Shown here: positions 55,963 to 63,961 of the stretch, piece after piece
Position numbering within the stretch: position 1 is the stretch's first letter
Layout of the letters: each line of letters begins with the position of its first letter
Origin: Nitrospirota bacterium
GTDB lineage: Bacteria > Nitrospirota > Thermodesulfovibrionia > Thermodesulfovibrionales > JdFR-88
NCBI GenBank assembly: GCA_021789215.1
Contig: JAJYJS010000007.1
Span: 29,612 to 93,611, forward strand
Direction of reading: 5' to 3'
DNA length: 64,000 bases
Position numbers and translations under genes: made by a program
The notes under the pieces: model-generated
Seen by the model: only the letters and a program-made list of their open reading frames with translations
Databases searched by the model: none
Told to the model about the DNA's origin: nothing

Positions 55963-55990
55963 AGTATACCAGCAATTGGATGCCAATCAA
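55963..55990 (-). promoter_or_regulatory. Promoter of the gcvH-ftsB operon
   Basis: TTGATT, 16 bases, TATACT on the minus strand, with the -10 about 33 bases before the gcvH ATG. Confidence 0.5.
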
Positions 55991-56056
55991 TCACGAACAG
56001 CGGTTTTGAAATTCAAACACACAGCGATTTTTTTGTCAAGGAAAAGACGTGTCTTG

Positions 56057-58624
56057 TCAGGGCGCCGCTTTTTTCTTAAGCTCAAGGAGCTTTTTCAGGG
56101 CCTCGCCGGGGCTGATGTCCCCGGGCACAAGGAGCAGCTCATCGATTATTGCGTCGCCCGCCCCGCCGAAAAGGTCAAGCTGCCCCGCCCGCCTGCCGCC
56201 CCGGATGAGGCGGGGCACGCCGTTGGAGTTGAGCGTCTGCTTTTCGAGGCTGGAGAGCACGGACTTCGCCCTCTCGACCACCTCCTCCGGCAGGCCCGCG
56301 AGCCTGGCCACCTGTATACCATAGCTCTTGTCCGAGGGGCCGTCCTCTATCTTCCTGAGAAATATTACCTCGTCCCCCCATTCCCGCACCGCCACGTTGC
56401 AGTTTCTGACGCCTTCAAGCCCCGCCCCAAGCTCGGTAAGCTCGTTGTAATGGGTCGCAAAGAGCGTCCTTGCCTTCAGTTTTTTCGCTATGAACTCCGC
56501 CGTGGCCCACGCGATGCTTATGCCGTCGAAGGTGCTGGTGCCCCTGCCCACCTCGTCGAGCACGATAACGCTCCTGCGGGTCGCGTTATGGACTATGTTT
56601 GCCGTCTCAAGCATCTCGACCATGAACGTGCTCTGCCCCATGCTGAGGAAGTCCGACGCCCCTATCCTGGTGAACACGCGGTCCGCCGCGCCTATCCGGG
56701 CGCTCCCGGCCGGGACGAAGCTCCCCATCTGGGCCATCAGCACGATAAGGGCGTTCTGCCTCATGTAGGTGGACTTGCCGGCCATGTTCGGCCCGGTTAT
56801 TATCAGCATCCGCCTGTCTTCCTCGTTGAGGCTGATGCTGTTGGGTATGAACTTCTCCCCAAGCGCCAGCCGCTCTATGACCGGGTGGCGCCCCCCCTCT
56901 ATCTCCAGCGCGAGGGAGCCGTCCACCTCCGGCATGACGTAATCGTTCCTCTTGGCCACGACTGAAAGCGAGACAAGGAAATCGAGCTTCCCTATCCTCC
57001 TGGCCGTGGAGCCCAGTTCCTGCGCCTGCGCGTTTATCTGCTCCAGGATGCCGGTGAATATGCCGTATTCCAGGGCCTTGAGGCGCTCCTCGGCGCCCAG
57101 GGCCTTCGTCTCGTATTCCTTCAGCTCCGGCGTTATGAACCTCTCGGCGTTGACCAGCGTTTGCTTCCTGATATAGCGCTCCGGGACCTGCGGGAGGTTG
57201 GGCTTCGTTATTTCTATGTAATAGCCGAATACGCGGTTGAAGCCGACCTTGAGCGACGGGATGCCCGTCTTCTCTTTCTCGTCCGCCTCAAGCCTGGTTA
57301 TGTAGTCCCTGGAGCTTGTGCAAAGCTCCCTCAGCTCGTCAACCCCGGTATGGTAGCCGGACTTTATAATGCCCCCTTCCCTGAGCCCCAGCGGGGGGTG
57401 GTCCGCGATGCCCGAATCTATGAGCGAGACGACCTGGTTGAACGCGCCGAGGCCCTTTTCTATTTCCTTGAGGGCCGCGTCCGGGGCGCGGGAAAGTATC
57501 TTTTTTATCTGGGGCATTATTTTGAGGGAGTTCCTCAGGGCTATCAGGTCCCTGGCGTTGGCCGAACCCGTCTGGACGCGGACGGAAAGCCTCTCCATGT
57601 CCTGCACCTTGCGCAGGGCGTTCCTGAGCGCCTCCAGCATCTCGTAATCCTCCACAAGGCAGTTCACCGCGCCGAGCCTGCCCTTTATCCGGTCAGGGCT
57701 GACAAGCGGGCCAAGGACGGCCCCCCTCAGGTACCTGCCCCCCATCGGCGTAAGGGTCTCATCCAGGGCCCAGAGGAGCGTGCCCTCGCGCCCCCCGTCC
57801 TTAAGGTTGCGCACAAGCTCCAGGTTGCGGCGCGTGGAGGCGTCTATGAACATGAAAGAGCTTTCCCTTAGCGGGGTCAGCTTCTCAAAGCCCAGCGCCT
57901 CCTTCTGCGTGCCTTTAAGCACGCCAAGGAGCGCCCCCGCGGCGGAGACGGCGGCATTAAGCCCCTCGCACCCGAAGGCGTCCAGGCTTGAAACCCTGAA
58001 GTACGAAAGCAGCGCCTTGTAGGCCTCCGAGTAATCGAAGAACATGTCATCGGCTGGCGTAGTGTAGAAATTGGCGAGCATCTCCTTGTAGTGCATGTCC
58101 TGGCCGAGGCTTTCGGGGCAGATGACCTCCCTGGGCTCGAACCTCCCCATCTCGTCCTCAAGCGGGTTCTCCGTCTCGAACAGGAGGAACTCTCCGGTGG
58201 AGACGTCGGCGGCGGCCACGCCGTGCTTCCTGCCCACGGGGAAGAAAGAGACGATATAGTTGTTCTCCTTCGGGTTTTCCGGCGTATGGGTGCCGGGCGT
58301 CACTACCCTTACCACCTCGCGCCTCACGACCCCCTTTGCATCTTTGGGGTCTTCAACCTGCTCGCAGACGGCCACCTTGTGCCCTGCGTTTATGAGCTTT
58401 GATATGTAGGACTCGGCGGCAAAATAAGGTATGCCGCACATCGGTGTGGCGTCTTCCTTCGACCTGTCCCTTGTCGTCAGGGCTATCTGGAGGATTTTCG
58501 ACGCGGTTTTGGCGTCCTCTCCGAACATCTCGTAAAAGTCCCCGAGGCGGAAAAAAACTATGGCATCGCTGTACTGCTCCTTGATGCCCTGGTATTGCTT
58601 CATCAATGGGGTCAGCTCGGACAT
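56057..58624 (-). CDS. mutS: DNA mismatch repair protein MutS
   Basis: Mismatch-recognition ATPase. The 855 residues match bacterial MutS. The N-terminal mismatch-reading motif is in RLGDFYEMFGEDA. The Walker A loop is TGPNMAGKSTYMRQ; the VLDEVGRGTSTFDG Walker B/signature and ATHYNELTEL follow. The C-terminal helix pair is in LARLAGLPEEV-like VARLAGLPEEVVERAKSVL. TTTAAT with a TGn extension lies five bases before the ATG and no Shine-Dalgarno is visible. It is divergent from the selenoprotein gene with 88 bp between. Confidence 0.98.
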   Translation of the reverse strand: MSELTPLMKQYQGIKEQYSDAIVFFRLGDFYEMFGEDAKTASKILQIALTTRDRSKEDATPMCGIPYFAAESYISKLINAGHKVAVCEQVEDPKDAKGVVRREVVRVVTPGTHTPENPKENNYIVSFFPVGRKHGVAAADVSTGEFLLFETENPLEDEMGRFEPREVICPESLGQDMHYKEMLANFYTTPADDMFFDYSEAYKALLSYFRVSSLDAFGCEGLNAAVSAAGALLGVLKGTQKEALGFEKLTPLRESSFMFIDASTRRNLELVRNLKDGGREGTLLWALDETLTPMGGRYLRGAVLGPLVSPDRIKGRLGAVNCLVEDYEMLEALRNALRKVQDMERLSVRVQTGSANARDLIALRNSLKIMPQIKKILSRAPDAALKEIEKGLGAFNQVVSLIDSGIADHPPLGLREGGIIKSGYHTGVDELRELCTSSRDYITRLEADEKEKTGIPSLKVGFNRVFGYYIEITKPNLPQVPERYIRKQTLVNAERFITPELKEYETKALGAEERLKALEYGIFTGILEQINAQAQELGSTARRIGKLDFLVSLSVVAKRNDYVMPEVDGSLALEIEGGRHPVIERLALGEKFIPNSISLNEEDRRMLIITGPNMAGKSTYMRQNALIVLMAQMGSFVPAGSARIGAADRVFTRIGASDFLSMGQSTFMVEMLETANIVHNATRRSVIVLDEVGRGTSTFDGISIAWATAEFIAKKLKARTLFATHYNELTELGAGLEGVRNCNVAVREWGDEVIFLRKIEDGPSDKSYGIQVARLAGLPEEVVERAKSVLSSLEKQTLNSNGVPRLIRGGRRAGQLDLFGGAGDAIIDELLLVPGDISPGEALKKLLELKKKAAP

Positions 58625-58674
58625 TCAGAATTAAACCATTAAAGGAAACGAATTTTCAAGGCGGCCGCCGGCTG

Positions 58675-58705
58675 TTGACCGCAACCCGAAAAACTGTGCT
58701 ATAAT
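58675..58705 (+). promoter_or_regulatory. Promoter of the DsbC-like selenoprotein gene
   Basis: TTGACC, 19 bases, then TATAAT with a TGC extension directly before it. The -10 ends seven bases before the ATG, and no Shine-Dalgarno fits, so the mRNA is probably leaderless. Confidence 0.6.
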
Positions 58706-58712
58706 AACGTAC

Positions 58713-59519
58713 ATGCGCAAGTTGATTTTATCCGTTGTCCTGGTTCTCTCAGCGGCGCTCCTTTACGGAGCTGAGGCGTCTGCGTTCAGCAATTCCGGCT
58801 CCTGCGGCGGCGACTGCCGCACCTGCCATTCCTTCAAGACCCGGGACGCACAGGACCTGCTCGGCTCCCTTAACCCGCAGGTGAAGGTCCTGGGCGTGGA
58901 TAAGTCCCCGGTCGGCGGCCTCTGGCAGGTGACCTACGAGTTCCGCGGCCAAAAGGGCATCACCTATATCGACTTCGAGAAAAAGCACATCATCGAAGGC
59001 AAGATAATAGACATAAAATCGAGGGCCGACATCACCGACCAGAAGCTCTCGGAGATGAACAGGGTCGACTTCTCGAAGATACCCGTCAAGGACGCGCTTA
59101 TAATGGGAAAGGCCGATGCCCCCATAAAGGCCATCGTCTTTGACGACCCGGAGTGACCATTCTGCGCGAGACTTCATCAGGCGATGAAGCAGGTGGTCGA
59201 AAAGAGAAAAGACATAGCGTTCTACATAAAGCTCTTCCCGCTCCCCATGCACAAGGGCTCGAAGGAAAAGGCCCAGGCGATAGAGTGCAAGCGCTCGCTT
59301 GAGATGCTCGACGATGCGTTCGCGGGCAAGCCGCTTCCCAAGCCGTCCTGCCCCGCCACGGAGATCGACCGCAACCTGGAGCTTGGTAGGAAGCTGGGCG
59401 TAAACGGCACCCCCACCATAATCCTTCCAAACGGAAAGACCGTTGTGGGCGCCATGGATGCCGAAACCCTCATAAAGACCCTCGACGCAGCGTACAAGGA
59501 AGCCTCCAGGAAGAAATGA
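58713..59519 (+). CDS. DsbC-like thiol-disulfide protein with in-frame UGA (selenocysteine at residue 148)
   Basis: Read through one TGA at 59154-59156, the frame gives 268 residues. The signal peptide is MRKLILSVVLVLSAALLYGA. The mature N-terminus holds GSCGGDCRTCHSF, with a CxxCH haem-c-like or redox motif. A DsbC-type N-terminal domain follows (ITYIDFEKKHIIEGKIIDI). The thioredoxin domain has FDDPE-U-PFCARLHQAMKQ, replacing CxxC by UxxC. It keeps the second DsbC Cys pair (AIECKRS ... KPSC) and the cis-Pro loop GVNGTPTIIL. Stopping at the TGA would cut the protein at its active site, with the rest continuing in the same frame. A hairpin 22 nt downstream fits a bacterial SECIS, and selB is in the window. 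It is probably a periplasmic disulfide isomerase or reductase. Confidence 0.88.
59172..59189 (+). promoter_or_regulatory. Candidate bacterial SECIS hairpin
   Basis: CTTCATC-AGGC-GATGAAG forms a perfect seven-pair stem with a four-base loop that has G at its second position. The loop begins 22 nt after the UGA, within the 16-37 nt window described for bacterial SECIS elements. It lies inside the coding sequence, as expected in bacteria. Confidence 0.7.
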
Positions 59520-59746
59520 CTTTTCAGTGTCCGGGATGCGGCGCGCAGGTGGAGCATCCGGGGCACCAGTGCCACCCGGCCCCAAAACCGGAAGATTGCC
59601 CCTTCTGCGGCAAAAAACCTTCGCTTTCAAGCCATATGTGCCCTGAAAAGATCAGGAAGATGGAGTTTGTCTGCCTGAACTGCGGCAGGCTCGCCGTGGC
59701 GTCAGGGGAGAAGGGCCTTTGCCGTCCCCTGAAACTCTTCCTCTGA
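59516..59746 (+). CDS. Cys-rich zinc-ribbon miniprotein
   Basis: A 76-residue protein whose ATG overlaps the selenoprotein stop (ATGA), so it is coupled to it. It has nine Cys: CxxC at 5/8, 28/31 and 53/56, plus single Cys at 19, 42 and 69, and four His. This suggests two zinc ribbons. There is no signal peptide, so it should stay in the cytosol although its partner is exported. I do not recognise the family. Metal binding is inferred from the Cys spacing. Confidence 0.75.
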   Translation: MTFQCPGCGAQVEHPGHQCHPAPKPEDCPFCGKKPSLSSHMCPEKIRKMEFVCLNCGRLAVASGEKGLCRPLKLFL

Positions 59747-59770
59747 CTTTTAGCAGGAAAAGTCTTTCAT

Positions 59771-60050
59771 GTCATTGTGAGGAGCTTAAGCGCACCAGCG
59801 CAAGCGGCCAGGCAAACCCCTAAACAGGGGGCTGAAAAAGTCTCATTTCGAGTCATTGCGAGGAGCTTAAAGCGCCGGCTGGCGCAAGCGGCGAAGCAAT
59901 CTCATAAGTTGCTGATTAATATAAAAACGGGATTGCTTCGCTTCGCAATATTCATTGCTTTGCTCGCAATGGCAGTCAAAACGGTTTTCCAGCATCCTGC
60001 TAATTCTTGATTTTCAGGCGACGTGATTGCTTCGCTGCGCTCGCGATGAC
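59771..60050. repeat. Cluster of GTCATTGCGAGC-family repeats filling the gap 59747-60053
   Basis: Several overlapping copies: GTCATTGTGAGGAGC at 59771, GTCATTGCGAGGAGC near 59851, then inverted arms GATTGCTTCGCTTCGCAAT near 59931 and GATTGCTTCGCTGCGC near 60024. An AAGCGCC-GGCTG-GGCGC-type stem is nested inside. The 307-bp gap contains nothing else recognisable. Confidence 0.6.
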
Positions 60051-60053
60051 CGG

Positions 60054-60614
60054 TCAATCAAAGTCCTCGTCCTCCCAGATGAGCGGCCCCCCGTACCAGT
60101 AAGGGCCGCCCCAGCCCCAACCCCAACCCCAGTAGGGAGGGGGCGGATATGCGAGATATGCCCTTTTCCTGAACAGGTGTATCTGCTTTATCTCAACGAC
60201 AGGGTATGTGTATTGGGTCTGCCCAAGCGGCAGGGTCTCCTTTCCCGCTACTATTGCCGCAACGGCTATTTTTCTGTTTGCCTTGTAGATGGCAGGGTCA
60301 AGATATGAATTTGTCCGCGCGATGAACCGCCCCCCGGAGCGGTAGCCGGACTCCGGCCTCTCGCCGGAGCCAAGCGGTGTTTCCAGCACGATGATGTCGG
60401 TGCCCTGTTTCATGTTTTTTGTCTCGATTATAAGGCCGCCCCAGACCACCACCGTCCCTTTATAGGCGTCCGGGTCCTCAAGCACCATCGGAAATGTCAC
60501 GTTCCCGGGGGCCTCCTGCCTCCATTTGGCGGATATGGCGTGCGCGCACCCCGATGCCGCCAGGACGGCGGCCAGCAGCAGTATCTTCATCCATCCGGCT
60601 TTATTGCTCATCAT
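60054..60614 (-). CDS. Slp-family outer-membrane lipoprotein (2)
   Basis: A 186-residue lipoprotein; the lipobox Cys is in AVLAASGC. The Slp body includes MVLEDPDAYKGTVVVWGGLI, TDIIVLETPLGSGERPESGY and FIARTNSYLDPAIYKANRKI. The C-terminal ~40 residues are rich in Trp, Gly, Tyr and Pro, followed by an acidic end (EDEDFD). AAAGGAGG lies ten bases before this ATG. It is a paralogue of the protein at 32508-33047, closer to classical Slp in its core. It starts 43 bp after the CPBP protease gene, so it is probably co-transcribed. Confidence 0.85.
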   Translation of the reverse strand: MMSNKAGWMKILLLAAVLAASGCAHAISAKWRQEAPGNVTFPMVLEDPDAYKGTVVVWGGLIIETKNMKQGTDIIVLETPLGSGERPESGYRSGGRFIARTNSYLDPAIYKANRKIAVAAIVAGKETLPLGQTQYTYPVVEIKQIHLFRKRAYLAYPPPPYWGWGWGWGGPYWYGGPLIWEDEDFD

Positions 60615-60657
60615 GAAAACAAATCCTCCTTTCCTGGGTGTTTTATGTCCCGGCCCC

Positions 60658-61476
60658 CTAATGGGGCTTGCCCAGCAGGGGCGCAAGGACGATGCCCGCG
60701 AAGTCCTGCATGAAGTGCATCACCATCGGGGCAAGAAGGCTTTTGCGCCACATGTAAACAAGCGCAAGGACAATGCCGATGAACGCCACCGTTATCACGC
60801 CGGAAATCCCTTCGTAGCCGTGTCCCAGGGAGAATATGACCGAGGAAAGTATTACCGCAGCGGGCGCGCTCCGCGCGAGGTTGCGCAGCCGGAGGATCAT
60901 GTATCCCCTGAATATGGTCTCCTCCGCGAAGGCCACCACCGTGACCAGCGAAACGGCCAGCGCCATGCCGGAGGGGGTGCGCACATCTAGGTTGAAGCGC
61001 GGCGCGGGCGCCGCAGGAAGCCCCGCGGCCTTCAGGGCCTCTCCAAGCGCACCGGCGGCAAAATACATGAAGAAAAAAAGCACGAAGCCTATGAAGGCCT
61101 CCTTCTGCCAGTCCCTGAACCTCCAGCCCACAAACGGCATCGGCTCGCCGTTTCTCCACGCGAAATATGCCACGAGGCAGACCAGCGCCAGGTCCCTGAA
61201 GATGGTCGCCATCGCGGTCAGGCGGAAGTTGAATTCTTCCTGCCCCGCTATGAAAAACGATACGGCCATCGAGGGCAGGATCAGGAAGAGAAAGACCCCG
61301 AACTCAACCATCTGCTGCCTCCTTGCGGGAAGACTGCCGCCAGGGGGACGGGTGTCCCCGTGGATATCTCCGGCGGGATAAGCATCCCGGGGGGGATGGA
61401 TATCCGCGGAAGGAGCGTTTTCCCTTGCCGGGATTTTTTCCGTCTGCGTGTCCGTCCCAGGGTATTCCGGTTTCAC
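60658..61476 (-). CDS. CPBP-family intramembrane glutamic protease
   Basis: A 272-residue polytopic membrane protein of the CAAX-protease/bacteriocin-processing (CPBP) family. After a ~55-residue polar, Pro-rich N-terminus there are about seven or eight membrane segments. The active-site motifs are EETIFRG, SLGHGYEG and a later MHFMQDFAG. The start is GTG with GGAGG upstream. The role is possibly cleavage of membrane peptides or immunity-like; no bacteriocin gene is adjacent. It probably forms an operon with the second Slp gene. Confidence 0.87.
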   Translation of the reverse strand: MKPEYPGTDTQTEKIPARENAPSADIHPPRDAYPAGDIHGDTRPPGGSLPARRQQMVEFGVFLFLILPSMAVSFFIAGQEEFNFRLTAMATIFRDLALVCLVAYFAWRNGEPMPFVGWRFRDWQKEAFIGFVLFFFMYFAAGALGEALKAAGLPAAPAPRFNLDVRTPSGMALAVSLVTVVAFAEETIFRGYMILRLRNLARSAPAAVILSSVIFSLGHGYEGISGVITVAFIGIVLALVYMWRKSLLAPMVMHFMQDFAGIVLAPLLGKPH

Positions 61477-61543
61477 TTCCGATGCCTCCTATCCAAATTA
61501 TATCAGGCGTCCGGGGGCATGAAAGAGCGCAACCGTTTTGACT

Positions 61544-61588
61544 GTCATTGCGAGCGGAGCAATGGATATCGCGGAGCGAAGCAATCCG
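61544..61588. repeat. GTCATTGCGAGC-family inverted repeat (short)
   Basis: GTCATTGCGAGCGGAGCAAT and the inverted arm GCGAAGCAATCC, in the gap between the CPBP and GGDEF genes. Confidence 0.6.
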
Positions 61589-61693
61589 TTTTTTTTGATA
61601 ACCAACAACCGCGGGCTTGCTATACCGGCAGGCGGACATGCCGAAATTCTTCACCCCGGCTTCCGGCAAAACCAACATGAAAGCGGTGCCCGC

Positions 61694-63244
61694 TCAGGCG
61701 GTCTTCCTGCGGCTTTTCTTCTGCTCGTACATCATGCGGTCAGCATCGGAGAGGATGTCGTTCAGGGTGGAGCCGCTTTCGGGGTCGTAATAGGCGATGC
61801 CCGTGCTGATGGAGAGCCTGTAGCCCGAATTCCTTTTTGCGTTGCGCTCGTCGAGCTTTTTCTGGAGCCTGGCTATAAGGAACTCCGCGCTCGCGTTGCT
61901 GCCGATCTCTATGGGCAGCAGGACAAACTCGTCGCCCCCGATGCGCGAGATTATGTCTGAGTCCCGGAAGGTGTCTTTCAGTATCTGGGCCGCCTCCATT
62001 ATGGCATTGTCTCCTTCGGCGTGGCCCAGCGTATCGTTTATTTTCTTGAGGCCGTCCAGGTCCGCGTAAAGGATGAAGATGCCTTTTTTGATGCGGTTGG
62101 CTATCTTTATGTGCTGGCTGGCAAGCGTCATGAAGCCGCGCCTGTTATAAAGCCCGGTCAGCTCATCCATAAGGGAAAGGGCGCGGAGTTCCTCCTCCAT
62201 GCGCTTGCGCTCGTTTATGTCCTTTGAGACCACCGTCACTGCGAACGTCCTGCCGGCCTCGTCCTTGACCGGGCTCAGCGTGCGCAGAAAATACCTGCCG
62301 TCCCTGCCGCTTTTGTGTTCGTGCTGATGGGAGAGGCCGGATGCGAAAACATTCTCGATGCTCAGGGTGAACTCCCCTGTCTCCTGGAGCGAATGGAACT
62401 CGCCGTATGAACGGCCGATGCAGTCCTCCGTTGAAAGGCCCATTCTCGAAAGGTGCCTGGAGTTCATGAAGAGGTACCGGCAGTCCCTGTCGACAAGGTA
62501 AATGGAGTCTTCCGTGGAATCGACCAGCGAGCGGTATCTCTCCTGGCTCTCCTCGAACGCCGCCTTCGCGGCCTTCTGCACCGTTATGTCGCGGGTTATG
62601 CCAAGCAGGGCTATTATCCCGCCCTTTTCGTCGCGCAGCGGCACCGAGTGCGTGTCCATCCAGAGGCTCCTCCCCCTGAGCCCCCTCATTTCAAATTCGA
62701 GTGTCCCCGATTTGCCGTCAAAGACATCCTCGACAAGCTGCCTGAAGGCCTCCCGGTATTCAGGCAGGACGAGGCCGAAGATGGATTTCCCCCTGACCTG
62801 CTCCAGGGAATCCGCATCCATCATCGAAAGCCCCGCCCTGTTCATCCTGATAAGCGAGCCGTCCCTTGCCACCAGCTTCACGCACTCGGGCTCCGTCTCT
62901 ATGATGGTATTCAGAAAGCTTTCGTTCTCCCTCGATGCCTTTTCTATCCGGCCGGACTCTTCTATCCTCTCAACCAGTTCCCTCGTGCGCCCCTCCACCT
63001 TCCGCTCCAGCATCCTGTTAATGTCCTCAAGCTGGCCTTTTTTCGCAAGGTTTGCGGCATGTATCATGTAGAAAAGCACGGCCATGATCGCGCCCGTTAT
63101 GCCCCCCACTATCAAGTGCTTCTCCGTAAAGTAGGATTCCCTTGAAAGGGCGAGCTTTTCATAAATAGGGTCCAGATTCGCAATCAGTAAAACAGAGAGC
63201 GCATAAAAGAGACCCCGGCAGAACCTTTTAAGCCTTGAATCCAT
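61694..63244 (-). CDS. PAS-PAS-GGDEF diguanylate cyclase
   Basis: Predicted c-di-GMP synthase, 516 residues. Two N-terminal membrane segments (LFYALSVLLIANLD and HLIVGGITGAIMAVLFYMIH) are followed by a coiled coil. A PAS domain starts near FLNTIIETEPECVKLV, and a second is near YRSLVDSTEDSIYLVDRDCR. The GGDEF domain has LTGLYNRRGF, DLDGLKKINDTLGHAEGD and RIGGDEFVLL. The product-inhibition I-site RDSD sits five residues before GGDEF. There is no EAL domain. The ATG at 63244 with AGGGGAGG is preferred over 63268. c-di-GMP could link to control of the large adhesin, but no direct evidence is seen. Confidence 0.92.
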   Translation of the reverse strand: MDSRLKRFCRGLFYALSVLLIANLDPIYEKLALSRESYFTEKHLIVGGITGAIMAVLFYMIHAANLAKKGQLEDINRMLERKVEGRTRELVERIEESGRIEKASRENESFLNTIIETEPECVKLVARDGSLIRMNRAGLSMMDADSLEQVRGKSIFGLVLPEYREAFRQLVEDVFDGKSGTLEFEMRGLRGRSLWMDTHSVPLRDEKGGIIALLGITRDITVQKAAKAAFEESQERYRSLVDSTEDSIYLVDRDCRYLFMNSRHLSRMGLSTEDCIGRSYGEFHSLQETGEFTLSIENVFASGLSHQHEHKSGRDGRYFLRTLSPVKDEAGRTFAVTVVSKDINERKRMEEELRALSLMDELTGLYNRRGFMTLASQHIKIANRIKKGIFILYADLDGLKKINDTLGHAEGDNAIMEAAQILKDTFRDSDIISRIGGDEFVLLPIEIGSNASAEFLIARLQKKLDERNAKRNSGYRLSISTGIAYYDPESGSTLNDILSDADRMMYEQKKSRRKTA

Positions 63245-63961
63245 TGCCTCCCCTTCTTGCCGGCCCATGTCTTTTTCCTTTCTCTTTCAGAGCCGCGTTC
63301 AGGTAAATCTTTTCAGGCACCCCAAAAAAAACTTAATTCAAGCGCCCCGCTTGCCTCGTCCCTCTACAAGCAATTCATATGCCAAGCCGCCAATAGTGTC
63401 ATTTTCTTCAAAAAGGGTATTTTTGCGTCAAAAACCACAAAAAAATAGAGGCTTGTTGAGGAAAATGACAATTTTTTGACTTGAAGGTGATTACAAGCAC
63501 AATTGAAATGCCAAAAAAGGGTACAGAAAATGACGAATTTCAGCAAGATTACGCTACGCTAATCCGCCCTGCATGAATTGTTTCCGAAGCAGTCCGGACA
63601 TATTCAATGGTGACATATGTCATCTTGCCCGTGTCCGTGTTTCCCGTTTAACATGTAACCGCCGCAGGGTAACGCGGTCCGTCATATTGCTCTTTGACAT
63701 GGAGAAAAAAAGAGGGAGCATTTGAACACGCTGAACAAAAAACGTCCAAAAAAACATTTAAAATTCAGGGACTTGCCGGTTTCAGTCTGAACACTAAAAA
63801 AAGAGGGGCCGCCCTAAACACGGGATTGCTTCGCTTCGCAATATTCATTGCTCCGCTCGCAATGACAAACAAAGCGTAAGCGTTTAGGTAACCGCATCTT
63901 CCGCTGAAGTGCCCATCCGTGCCATTCTATTTTTGACTAACAAAACAGAAGGAGGAATGGC
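63245..63961. other. 717-bp stretch without a recognisable gene
   Basis: AT-rich sequence with several A/T runs. It holds a perfect 12-bp palindrome TGACATATGTCA at 63611-63622, a repeat at 63822-63866 and, near 63932, a TTGACT that could serve the gene starting at 63962. Short open frames in it (60-70 codons) look non-coding. Confidence 0.55.
63822..63866. repeat. GTCATTGCGAGC-family inverted repeat (reverse orientation)
   Basis: GGGATTGCTTCGCTTCGCAA and then ATTCATTGCT, ending GCTCGCAATGAC. It is nearly identical to the arm at about 59929-59972. Confidence 0.65.

Noticed and set aside
59184..59519. Separate gene starting at MKQVVEK after the TGA
   Set aside because: It would begin inside the thioredoxin active-site helix, has no ribosome-binding site and continues the upstream frame with DsbC-like sequence. 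Read-through as Sec explains both halves.
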